In this document: piece after piece, positions 7,065 through 16,100 of the stretch
Layout of the letters: every line of letters starts with the position of its first letter
Numbering within the stretch: the stretch's first letter is position 1
Assembly: GCF_000511355.1 (NCBI RefSeq)
Contig: NC_023135.1
Location: 770,371-834,370 of the forward strand
Source: Leisingera methylohalidivorans DSM 14336
GTDB lineage: Bacteria > Pseudomonadota > Alphaproteobacteria > Rhodobacterales > Rhodobacteraceae
Reading direction: 5' to 3'
Length of the DNA stretch: 64,000 nt
Position numbers and translations under genes: made by a program
Notes under the pieces: generated by a model
Database searches by the model: none
What the model saw: only the letters and a program-made list of their open reading frames with translations
What the model was told of the DNA's origin: nothing

Positions 7065-9350
7065 ATGAGCCGCTTTGCCGCCCCCATCGCCGAGCAGATC
7101 TGGGATATGAAATACCGTTTCAAGCAGGCCGATGGCACGCCGATCGACGTCACTGTCGAGGACAGCTGGCGGCGAATCGCACGCGATCTGGCGCGGGCGG
7201 AACAAGCGCCGGATGCGTGGGAGGAGAAATTCTTTGCCGCGCTGGAAGACTTCAAATACCTGCCCGCAGGCCGTATCACTGCAGGCGCCGGCACCGCGCG
7301 CCAGGTGACCCTGTTCAACTGCTTTGTGATGGGCACCGTGCCGGACAGCATGTCGGGGATTTTCGATATGCTGAAAGAGGCTGCGCTGACCATGCAGCAG
7401 GGCGGCGGCATCGGCTATGATTTCTCGACCATCCGGCCGCGCGGCGCCGATGTGAAAGGCGTGGCGGCGGATGCCTCCGGCCCGCTGTCGTTCATGGATG
7501 TGTGGGATGCGATGTGCCGCACCATCATGTCGGCGGGGTCGCGCCGCGGCGCGATGATGGCGACCATGCGCTGCGACCACCCGGATATCGAGCAGTTCAT
7601 CACCGCCAAATCCGACTCTGCCCGGCTGCGCATGTTCAACATGTCGGTGCTGGTCACCGATGATTTCATGGATGCGGTCAAATCCGGCGGTTCCTGGGAC
7701 CTGCAGTTTGACGGCAAGATCTATCATACCGTGCAGGCGCGCGATCTGTGGAACAAGATCATGCAGGCGACCTATGATTACGCCGAGCCGGGGGTGATCT
7801 TTATCGACCGCATCAACAAGGCCAACAACCTGTCGTACGTCGAGAACATCTGCGCCACCAACCCCTGCGGCGAGCAGCCGCTGCCGCCTTATGGCGCCTG
7901 TCTGCTGGGGTCGGTCAATATGGCGCGGCTGGTGGCCAATCCGTTCGAGAAAGACGCGCATCTGGACCAGGAGGCGATGCAGGAGCTGGTCGCCACCGCC
8001 GTGCGGATGATGGACAATGTGGTGGATGTGTCCAAATTCCCGCTGGAGGCGCAGGCGCAGGAAGCCAAGAACAAGCGCCGGATCGGTCTGGGCGTCACCG
8101 GCCTGGCCGATGCGCTGTTGATGCTGGGGCTGGAATACGGCTCGGACGAGGCGGCGCGCCAGACCGATGAATGGCTGCACGCGATCGCCCGCGCCGCTTA
8201 TCTGGCGTCGGTGGACCTGGCCAAGGAGAAGGGGGCGTTCCCGCTGTTCGACGCCGAGGCGTACCTCAACTCCGGCAACATGCTGAACATGGACGAAGAC
8301 GTGCGCGAGGCGATCCGCGAGCACGGCATCCGCAATGCGCTGCTGACCTCGATCGCGCCGACCGGCACCATTTCGCTCTATGCCGGCAATGTGTCCTCGG
8401 GCATCGAGCCGGTGTTCGCCTATGCCTATACCCGCAAGGTGCTGCAGAAGGACGGCAGCCGCACCGAGGAGGAAGTGGTCGATTACGCAGTGCAGATGTA
8501 CCGCGAGAAATTCGGCGCCGACGCCAAGCTGCCCGGCTATTTCGTGAACGCCCAGACCCTGCCGCCCGCAGCCCATGTCAAGATGCAGGCGGCGGCGCAG
8601 AAATGGATCGACTCGTCGATTTCCAAGACCATCAACTGCCCGGAAGACATCTCCTTTGACGCCTTCAAGGACGTCTACATGCAGGCTTGGGACCAGGGCT
8701 GCAAAGGCTGCACCACCTACCGCCCCAACGACGTGACCGGCTCGGTCCTGTCGGTGAGCGAAAGCGCCGACACCGCACCGGGCGAAACCGCACAGGCGCC
8801 GCATGAAAGCGACAGCGCCGAGGTCGTCTATATGTCCGAGCCGCTGGACCGTCCGCAGTCGCTGGAGGGCCATACCTACAAGCTGAAGTGGCCGGACAGC
8901 GAGCATGCGATCTATCTGACCATCAATGACATCATCATCAACGGCCACCGCCGCCCGTTCGAGGTCTTCATCAACTCCAAGAACATGGAGCATTACGCCT
9001 GGACGCTGGCGCTGACCCGGATGATCTCGGCCGTGTTCCGCCGCGGCGGCGATGTGTCGTTTGTCGTCGAGGAGCTGAAAGCGGTGTTCGACCCGCGCGG
9101 CGGCGCCTGGGTGCAGGGCAAGTACATCCCCTCGATCCTAGCGGCGATCGGCGGGGTGATCGAGACCCACATGATCAAGACCGGCTTTCTGGAAGGCGAG
9201 GGCATGGGGCTTAAATCCGACCCGCAAGCACAGGTGGTGAACCTGAACGCCCCGCGCGGCAAAGCCTGTCCCAGCTGCGGCCAGTTCGACATGCAGATGG
9301 TCGAGGGCTGCATGACCTGCCGCAGCTGCGGCCATTCCAAGTGCGGCTGA
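7065..9350 (+). CDS. nrdJ: Adenosylcobalamin-dependent (class II) ribonucleotide reductase
   Basis: This 761-aa enzyme reduces ribonucleotides to deoxyribonucleotides using a B12-generated thiyl radical, so it works with or without oxygen. Visible motifs are the first active-site cysteine in LFNCFVMG (Cys86), the finger loop NPCGEQPLP (266-274, radical Cys268 and Glu270), SIAPTGTISL in the barrel, and a C-terminal Cys cluster (CPSCGQ, CMTCRSCGHSKCG) for reduction by thioredoxin or zinc binding. The start at 7065 has GAAGGA upstream. It depends on cobalamin, which the cob cluster at 33.9-51.2 kb would supply. Confidence 0.95.
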   Translation: MSRFAAPIAEQIWDMKYRFKQADGTPIDVTVEDSWRRIARDLARAEQAPDAWEEKFFAALEDFKYLPAGRITAGAGTARQVTLFNCFVMGTVPDSMSGIFDMLKEAALTMQQGGGIGYDFSTIRPRGADVKGVAADASGPLSFMDVWDAMCRTIMSAGSRRGAMMATMRCDHPDIEQFITAKSDSARLRMFNMSVLVTDDFMDAVKSGGSWDLQFDGKIYHTVQARDLWNKIMQATYDYAEPGVIFIDRINKANNLSYVENICATNPCGEQPLPPYGACLLGSVNMARLVANPFEKDAHLDQEAMQELVATAVRMMDNVVDVSKFPLEAQAQEAKNKRRIGLGVTGLADALLMLGLEYGSDEAARQTDEWLHAIARAAYLASVDLAKEKGAFPLFDAEAYLNSGNMLNMDEDVREAIREHGIRNALLTSIAPTGTISLYAGNVSSGIEPVFAYAYTRKVLQKDGSRTEEEVVDYAVQMYREKFGADAKLPGYFVNAQTLPPAAHVKMQAAAQKWIDSSISKTINCPEDISFDAFKDVYMQAWDQGCKGCTTYRPNDVTGSVLSVSESADTAPGETAQAPHESDSAEVVYMSEPLDRPQSLEGHTYKLKWPDSEHAIYLTINDIIINGHRRPFEVFINSKNMEHYAWTLALTRMISAVFRRGGDVSFVVEELKAVFDPRGGAWVQGKYIPSILAAIGGVIETHMIKTGFLEGEGMGLKSDPQAQVVNLNAPRGKACPSCGQFDMQMVEGCMTCRSCGHSKCG

Positions 9351-9544
9351 GGGGCAGGGGGCTTCAGTCAGAGTGTTATGAGGGCTACCATCAGTTTGCA
9401 ATTTGACCAGTTCAGATTGCAATCCTGACCACAAATTCCGGGCCTTCACCTTCCTGAGATCAATGCGGGTCCATCCTCTTTGGGCCCGCATTTCTTTTGG
9501 ACATTCAAAATTGAAGTCCGCGAAAACATTCCATGGAGTAACGC

Positions 9545-10180
9545 TTGATCGACCTAAAAAGCCCGGAGGCGTTTCAAATTATCCTCTACCTGGTAGTGCC
9601 AGGACTGATCACGACATATTTACGTGCCCAGTTCCTTACTGGCCGAATGCAAAAACACACCGACGCTATTCTTGCATACCTGACGATTTCATTGATCTAC
9701 TGGGCCAGCATTATGCTCACCGGTCTGACACTCAAGCAAATCATCAGTGACCCCATTTTTTCGCTCCTTGCAATCTTCGTTGGCCCCGGCCTGTTCGGTC
9801 TCATTCTTGGAGTAAGTGCAGGCACAGACTTTCTTCGAAGATTCCTTCTCAAATCATGGATCTTTCAGAGGCTTAAACTGAATCTCGTGCACCCTACTCC
9901 GACCGCCTGGGACTGGAAGTTTCAGAGGGGCGAGACGCATTTTCTTCTGATAACCACAAGTGAAGGATTGAAAATACGAGGTGAGTATGGATCCAACTCT
10001 TTCGCTTCAAACGACCCAACGGAACGAGACTTGTTCATTGAACAGCTCTACGAATTTCAAGAAGAAGGAGGTCCTTGGAAAAAGGCTGAAGCCGGAAAAG
10101 GCATTCTAATTCGTCCAAGCGAGATCAAATACATCGAGTTCTACCCCAAACTTCCAGCCGAAAAGGTTCAAGATGACTGA
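9545..10180 (+). CDS. DUF6338 family membrane protein
   Basis: This 211-aa protein starts with TTG (9545), with GGAG upstream. The N-terminal half has membrane segments around residues 10-25 (IILYLVVPGLITTYL), 43-63 and 68-88. A soluble C-terminal domain (DWKFQRGETHFLLITTSEG) follows. This layout matches DUF6338 proteins, which are scattered in bacterial accessory regions and have no known function. Codon use is less GC-rich than nrdJ, consistent with transfer. Its stop overlaps the next small ORF by 8 bp. Confidence 0.65.
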   Translation: MIDLKSPEAFQIILYLVVPGLITTYLRAQFLTGRMQKHTDAILAYLTISLIYWASIMLTGLTLKQIISDPIFSLLAIFVGPGLFGLILGVSAGTDFLRRFLLKSWIFQRLKLNLVHPTPTAWDWKFQRGETHFLLITTSEGLKIRGEYGSNSFASNDPTERDLFIEQLYEFQEEGGPWKKAEAGKGILIRPSEIKYIEFYPKLPAEKVQDD

Positions 10181-10325
10181 AAAAACCACCAACTCGCCCA
10201 ACATCGAGCAAAAGGGATATCAACCCCTTGTAAATCCTCAAAATGGCTATCAACCGACAACCAGCAGCGGTCAGTCCAGCTCCTCCCAGCCGCCATCCAG
10301 CGGGAGCTCGGTCAGCAAAAAGTGA
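10173..10325 (+). CDS. Short Gln/Ser-rich protein overlapping the DUF6338 gene
   Basis: This 50-aa ORF (MTEKTTNSPNIEQKGYQPLV...) ends in a low-complexity Gln/Ser/Pro tail and contains two GYQP repeats (residues 15-18 and 25-28). Its ATG lies inside the last codons of the DUF6338 gene, giving an 8-bp overlap typical of coupled genes. A strong terminator (10516) follows about 190 bp later. Function unknown; it is probably a disordered partner protein. Confidence 0.5.
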   Translation: MTEKTTNSPNIEQKGYQPLVNPQNGYQPTTSSGQSSSSQPPSSGSSVSKK

Positions 10326-10515
10326 TCCCTGTCAAATTGCAATGTTTTGCGGGTTGGAGTTGCAGTGTGCAAAATCTGCCGCCAGCTAAGTCTTTGACTT
10401 TCAATGAGGCTAAGTCCTCGAAAATTGCAAACCGATACTGACTTCCACAATTGTATGACCCGCGAAAACGTGACCATTTTGGGGGTTTTCTGACCATTAC
10501 GACACGGGTTTAATG

Positions 10516-10550
10516 ACCACCGGCCGCGGCGCGGCCGGTGGTTTCATTTT
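10516..10550 (+). terminator. Intrinsic terminator
   Basis: ACCACCGGCCGC (10516-10527) pairs perfectly with GCGGCCGGTGGT (10531-10542) across a 3-nt loop, followed by TTCATTTT. It is a strong rho-independent terminator for the DUF6338 unit. The rest of 10326-10753 holds no ORF I can support. Confidence 0.8.
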
Positions 10551-10753
10551 AAAACAATGGCTTAGGTTGCGATTGCCCTTTGCCCGCTGACGAGGCCGGT
10601 TCGCCTGAACAAGCCCGCTCTGCCTGTTGACTGAAACCGCTGTTATGAGCAGGACTGCAGCTCAAACCTGGCCAGGTTCTTTCCTTCACTTACCCGAGCA
10701 CACCCTGTGCAATCGGGAGCCGGACGGCGCAGTGCGCCGGGAAAGGGCCAGCT

Positions 10754-11850
10754 ATGTCCAAAATCAAATTCATCGAAGCAGAGTTTCTAGATGCCGACAA
10801 AGATCGTCGGGCAATACGGCAGCGCCTGGAACGGTTCCTGAAAGTGCGCCTAGCCCTCGAGCGCGGTGTCGTGTCGCCGGAGCCGGAAGACCCGGAGGAC
10901 GCCCTGCGGTGGGAAACAGACTTGATGCAGGTTCGTTTCGAGCGCGAAGTTCAGGACCGGATAGACCGCCGGGTGAATAGGCTGGCGGAGCGGCGGGACG
11001 CGGCTGCAGGCCTCGCCCACCTGAAGCGCGAAGACCGAAGAGCGCTAGAGGGGCTGCGCAACGGGGTGAGCCTGATCAGGATTGGGACCGAAGACCAAGC
11101 GGATGAAATCGCCGCAGGTATTCATGCCGACATGCCCTGGATGGCACCAGCGACGGATCTCCTTTGGAAGTCGATGCGGCGATCCGTCCGAAATGGGGAT
11201 TCGGGCTTTCGCTTGCCTCCGGTGCTGCTGGATGGCCCGCCGGGGATCGGCAAAAGCATGTGGCCCGTCAACTGAGCACAGCACTTGGTGTGCCCCGCTG
11301 TGGCGTAGAGGCGACGGCAGAGCAGGCGTCGTTCGGAATCGTGGGCTCCCAGCGCGGCTGGGCCAACGCACAGCCGGGACGCCCTTTGATGACGATCCTG
11401 AAGCACCTGATCGCGAACCCGGTTGTCGTTGTGGACGAGGTGGAGAAGGCGGGGGTCGCAACTTCGGCCAAGGGGAACAGCTTTGGACGCGCCGAGGGAC
11501 TGCTGTCTCTTCTGGAGCCATCCTCAGCGGCATCATGGCAATGCCCCTATTATCAGGTCGGGTTCGACATGTCCTGGATCAGCTGGGTTTTGACCACCAA
11601 CACCTTAACCACCTTGCCAGCCCCTCTGTTAAGCCGCCTGGAGGTTATCCGCCTCCCGCCGGTTCCAGCAACCGAGTTGGCCGAATTTGCCCTCCGTGAG
11701 GGTCGCCGGCGCGGACTAACGCAGGCATCGGTCGAAGCAGTGGTCGAGACGCTGGAACTTGCCGGACGAGGTGCGGAGCTGAACCTTCGGCATGTCATCC
11801 GGATGTTAACCCGGGGTGAAGTCATGGAGGCGGCTGGGATCCATCATTGA
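10754..11850 (+). pseudogene. AAA-family ATPase, broken by a -1 frameshift
   Basis: Two overlapping frames make one AAA ATPase of about 365 aa. The first (10754-11275) carries an N-terminal Arg/Glu-rich helical region and the Walker A motif LLDGPPGIGKS. After that the frame runs into a stop. The continuation is in another frame: KHVARQLSTALGVP, GIVGSQRGWANAQPG, Walker B VVVVDEVEKAG, and a sensor-like VLTTNT. Loss of one C between AGC and CAT (original GKSHVARQL) explains the break. The site lacks a slippery heptamer, so mutation or sequencing error is likelier than programmed frameshifting. The Lon/ClpX-like spacing suggests an unfoldase-type ATPase. Confidence 0.75.
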
Positions 11851-12332
11851 GCACGTAATTTCTCCATTCTCCCCCTTATAGAAAAGGAGCCCCATATGCC
11901 GGACCAGGACCACTACATCACCGGTGAGGGTTGCGCATCATAGAGCGATTCCCCGAGGTGTACGGGCGTCCATCCTGAGGCCCGGCGTAGGGCTTTACCT
12001 GTGGCCGGGGGCAATCCTATGGTTGAGCGCCTGAGCTCGGATCTTGCCGCAATCATCAGCGAGAACGGCCTGACCCATTTCCGGGCTCAGCAGGTCAAAT
12101 AGAAGCCGGGTGGGTTGAGATTTTAGACGCGCAGTGGGGGCGAGCGCAACTCCGACCGGATAGTTCAGGCCCAGATGGAAGCAGCTCAGACCTGCGAGCA
12201 TTGCGGTACTCAGCCAGAGGAGAAGGCAACTGCGGTGGCTGGTTGACGATCAGGTGCGATGCGTAGGCCGTGCGGCTGCTTTTAGCAGGCGTGGTGAACT
12301 CTCGTCTCAAACATGATGAGAGGAGGGCGCTA
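11851..12332. other. Gene-poor remnant stretch before the first IS
   Basis: After the ATPase there is a well-placed AAAAGGAG and ATG at 11896, but the frame stops after 15 codons (MPDQDHYITGEGCAS), so a downstream gene has been lost. A 27-codon frame (12019-12102, MVERLSSDLAAIISENG) also looks like a fragment. I recognise nothing else. Confidence 0.4.
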
Positions 12333-12383
12333 GGCTCAGGACCCATTGATTTCCGGTGGGTGGCGTGATTCACGGTTCGAAAA

Positions 12384-12743
12384 ATGAGCGGTGATATGTC
12401 TGATCTTTTCTGGCTGACGGACGCGCAGATGGCCCGTCTTGAGCCTTATTTTCCGAAGTCCCACGGCAAGCCGCGTGTTGATGACCGGCGTGTTCTGAGC
12501 GGAATTATCTTCATCAATCGCAATGGCTTGCGCTGGCGTGATGCTCCCAAAGATTACGGCCCGCACAAGACCTTGTACAACCGTTGGAAGCGGTGGAGCG
12601 ACAAGGGCATCTTTGCCCAGATGATGGCCGGTCTGGCTGCTGATCACGGTGAGGAAAAGACCGTGATGATCGACGCAACTTACCTGAAAGCACACCGTAC
12701 AGCCTCCAGTCTTGGGGTTAAAAAGGGGGGCGTGGGCGTCTGA
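12384..12743 (+). CDS. IS5-family transposase, N-terminal frame
   Basis: This frame of up to 119 aa begins at 12384 or at the internal MSDLFWLTDAQM. It carries the DUF4096-like N-terminal domain of IS5 transposases (FPKSHGKPRVDDRRVLSGI, NRNGLRWRDAPKDYGP) and the first catalytic Asp in TVMIDATYLKAHRT. It ends just past an A5G6 run (AAAAAGGGGGGC), where a -1 shift joins it to the second frame, as known for many IS427-group elements. Confidence 0.85.
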   Translation: MSGDMSDLFWLTDAQMARLEPYFPKSHGKPRVDDRRVLSGIIFINRNGLRWRDAPKDYGPHKTLYNRWKRWSDKGIFAQMMAGLAADHGEEKTVMIDATYLKAHRTASSLGVKKGGVGV

Positions 12744-12763
12744 TCGGGCGCACTAAGGGCGGC

Positions 12764-13153
12764 ATGAACACCAAGCTGCACGCAATCTGTGACAGCCAGG
12801 GCCGTCCGCTGAACCTGTTCGTGACTGCCGGGCAGGTCAGTGATTACACCGGTGCAAAGGCGCTGCTGAGTGGCCTGCCTGACGTCCAGTGGCTTCTCGG
12901 AGATCGCGGATATGATGCCGATTGGTTTAGAGAAGCGTTGAAAGACAAAGGGATACGCGCCTGCATCCCCGGCCGAAAGCAGCGCAAGAAAGCCATCAGA
13001 TACGACAAACGCCGATATAAGCGGCGCAACCGCATTGAGATTATGTTCGGCAGGCTGAAGGACTGGCGGCGGGTTGCGACACGATACGACAGATGCCCAA
13101 AAGTCTTCCTGTCAGCAATCGCGCTTGCAGCCCTCGTTATCTACTGGCTTTGA
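12764..13153 (+). CDS. IS5-family transposase, C-terminal frame
   Basis: This 129-aa frame holds the remaining catalytic core: LLGDRGYDADWFREAL with the second Asp, and RRNRIEIMFGRLKDWRRVATRYDR with the catalytic Glu. It is in the -1 frame relative to the N-terminal ORF and is probably expressed as a fusion by slippage at the A5G6 run around 12720-12731. No lesion is visible, so this copy may be active. Confidence 0.85.
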   Translation: MNTKLHAICDSQGRPLNLFVTAGQVSDYTGAKALLSGLPDVQWLLGDRGYDADWFREALKDKGIRACIPGRKQRKKAIRYDKRRYKRRNRIEIMFGRLKDWRRVATRYDRCPKVFLSAIALAALVIYWL

Positions 13154-13175
13154 AACTCAATGAGTCCAGAGCCTA

Positions 13176-16100
13176 GACGACTTAGCAGACAGTCTCGGAG
13201 TAGATCAAACTGATGACACCGGAAAACCCACAAAGGCTGGAAAAGTTACTAAAGGGATCACCGGTTTCATAGGAGCTGTGCAGGATGCTATTGATGGAGA
13301 TATCTCCTACGGTGATGCTGTCAGTATCGCGACCGATGTTGCAGCGACCACTGTAAAGAGCAATCCTGTTACGGATGCGACCGTGGGAGTGGCTGTCGAC
13401 GTCGCAAGAGAGTCTTTTGATACAGACGACGGATTGACATCCAAAGATATTGGGAGAATTGCAAGTGAAACCGTCGGCACCGTAGTCGGGGGGCTCATTG
13501 GTGGTTTACTTACAAGGAGCAAAACAGGTGCTGCTATTGGGGCTGAGCTTGGAAAATCTCTCGCTGGCCAGGCTCCAGCCACACCCGCAGAACGCGGCTA
13601 TCTGTCGGAAGGTTTCAGAGATGGAGGTTTGAACTTTGGTGGCGAAAGATCAAACCCTATCATACTGGCTCTCGAAACTAACAACGTCGAAATCACCGAA
13701 CTCTCCCAATCCCAGGTGTTCTTTGACAGCGATGGCGACGGGCTGAAGAACCGTACGGCCTGGGCGGCGGCTGGCAACGGGGTACTGTTCTATGACCCCG
13801 AGGGCTGGAACGAGATCCAGGAAGACTGGCAGTATATCTTCACCGAATGGGATCCGTCCGCGGCAAGTGATATCGAGGCGCTGGCCTCCTACTTTGATGC
13901 CAATGGCGATGGTGTCTTTGACGCCAATGATCCGGAGTTCAGCAAATTCAAGGTAATGGTCACCTTGGACGACGGCTCGACGGTTGTGCGAACGCTTGAT
14001 CAGGCGGGAGTTGAAACCATCAACGTGGTTGCGGACACCACGCGGATAGAGCTGCCGGACGGGTCGGTGATCACCGGGCAGACGATGTTCACCAAGACTG
14101 CCGCCGCGGGCGGCGGAACCGGTATGGTCGGCGATGTCACATTGGCCGGTGATGCAGCGAGCTACCGGGTTGAGGTTGAGCAGGACACAACGGACGCCAA
14201 CGGCATCCGCACGCTGGTGCAGGAGGCCTATAACGCCGATGGTTCGATTGCCTTCACGATGACCTCGGTTGCGGCGGGCGACGGCTCGCATACTGAAAAC
14301 AGCTATGACGATGACGGCGACGGGATTGTGGACCGGGTGCAAGTCATTGAAGTGTCCGCCGGAACGGGCGGTGCCAGGGTTGAGGATGTGCGGAACTACT
14401 CCGGTGCGAGCGTCACGGGCGGGGTATTTGAGAACCGCACCAAAACTACGGTCAGCACCGATGGTAAACTGACGGTGATCGAGCGCGACAGCATGGGCGG
14501 CGGCTGGTTCGATCAGCGCGAAGAGCGGGAGATCAACGGCAGCGGCAAGCAGACTATTACGGTGTCGGACCTGGCAGAGGACGGCTCGGTTCTGCAAGCG
14601 GTCACTTCGGTGACGTCTGCGGATGGGCTGACCCGCACGGATAAAGCAGACCTCGACGGCGATGGCGATCCCGATGCGGTTGAGCAGCACAACATTGTTG
14701 AGCACGCAGACGGCAGCCGGAGCGAGACCTGGCTGACCGGAAACGGCAACTACGGGCCCAGCAGCACCACAAAGCCCGGCACTCTTGCCTCCTCGGTCAC
14801 TATGGATGTCAGCGCAGACGGGCGGCACCGCGAGACCGAAACCGACTTTGACGGCAACGGACCCGTTGACCGCAAGGAGGTGAGTGACACCACCGTGAAT
14901 GCTGACGGAACCACGGTGACGCTGAGCGAGAGCTTCAACCGGGATGGCGATCTGATCTCCCGCAACCGGCAGACCCAGTCCGAGGACACCATGCATGTGG
15001 TGACCGAAATCGATGCGGATGGCGAAGGCGGCTATGAAACCAAAGTGGTGGATAACACCTCTGTGGACGGTAGCGGCGTCCGGACACAGACAGTTTCCAC
15101 CTACAACAAGGACGGCTCTTTGCGGCATGCGGAAAAGACGCTGCTGGAAGATGACAAAATCACCTCGAAGGCCTGGGCCGATGGCAACCAGGACGGAAGT
15201 TTTGCATCTAATGAGCGCGTTCGCGATGTGCAGGTCGATGCGGCGACACAGAACCGGATCACGGAAACCTGGGACCGGAATGCTGATGGCTCAATCAGTG
15301 CCTACAGCCAGACGACCACAAGTGAAGACGGGTTGCGTTCCGATGTTCTGACCGACCTGGATGGCGACGGGGACACCGATCTGAAGCTGTCGGACCACAC
15401 AAAGACACTTGCAAACGGCAATACGGAACGGGTTGTTCAGACCAAAAGCGCAAGCAATGCGACGCTGAGCGAGGTAACGACGGAAACCCGGGACACTGGC
15501 CTCCACAGCACCACCTGGAATGACCGGGACGGGGATGGCGTCACAGATTTCAAAACCATCGAATATATCTCGCCGGAAGCGGATGGCAGCACGCTGCACA
15601 ATATCCGGGTGTTTTCAGAAGACGGGACGCTGCTGTCCAAGACAATCACCACGGAAAGCGCTGACCGCCGGACGGCGACCACTGAGTACGATTATGATGG
15701 CGACAGCGCGGGCGGTGGCACGCAGTTTGACCGGGTTGTAACGCAAGCCGAAGATGCGAGCGGGGCCATCACGGTCACTGATCAACGTTTCTACAATGAT
15801 GGAACCCCTGCATCTAAGACCGTATCAACAGTGTCGGCTGACGGGCTGGTCCGGACGGTGTCCACGGATAGCAATGGTGACGGGACAGACGAGACCGTGG
15901 AGGAGGCCACCACCACGCTGCATTCGGATGGCCGGCGTACAGTTGATGCCATAGTTTCCAATGCAGACGGCAGCTTGAGAAGCCAATCGTTTGAAACGGT
16001 CAGCGTCAATGGCCGGGAGATGCTGGTCAAAAGGGATGATGACGGCGACGGAGAGTTTGAGAGTGCTCTGCGGACCACGACGGAATTCTTGGCGAATGGG

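Larger units (their letters stand above)
12333..13173 (+). mobile_element. IS5-family (IS427-type) insertion sequence, copy 1
   Basis: An element of about 841 bp bounded by imperfect inverted repeats (GGCTCAGGACCCATTGA at the left, TCAATGAGTCCAGAGCC at the right) and flanked on both sides by TA within CTAG, the expected target duplication. It holds two overlapping transposase frames. It abuts the truncated 5' end of the giant repeat protein. It is the most intact of three related copies (others at 28927 and 30519). Confidence 0.85.

Noticed and set aside
6909..8993. 694-codon minus-strand ORF opposite nrdJ
   Set aside because: It is a GC-bias shadow of nrdJ with His/Arg/Gly-rich composition and no recognisable domain.
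11258..11275. Programmed frameshift in the AAA ATPase
   Set aside because: No X-XXY-YYZ heptamer in frame at the site; a single missing C restores the frame, so mutation is simpler.
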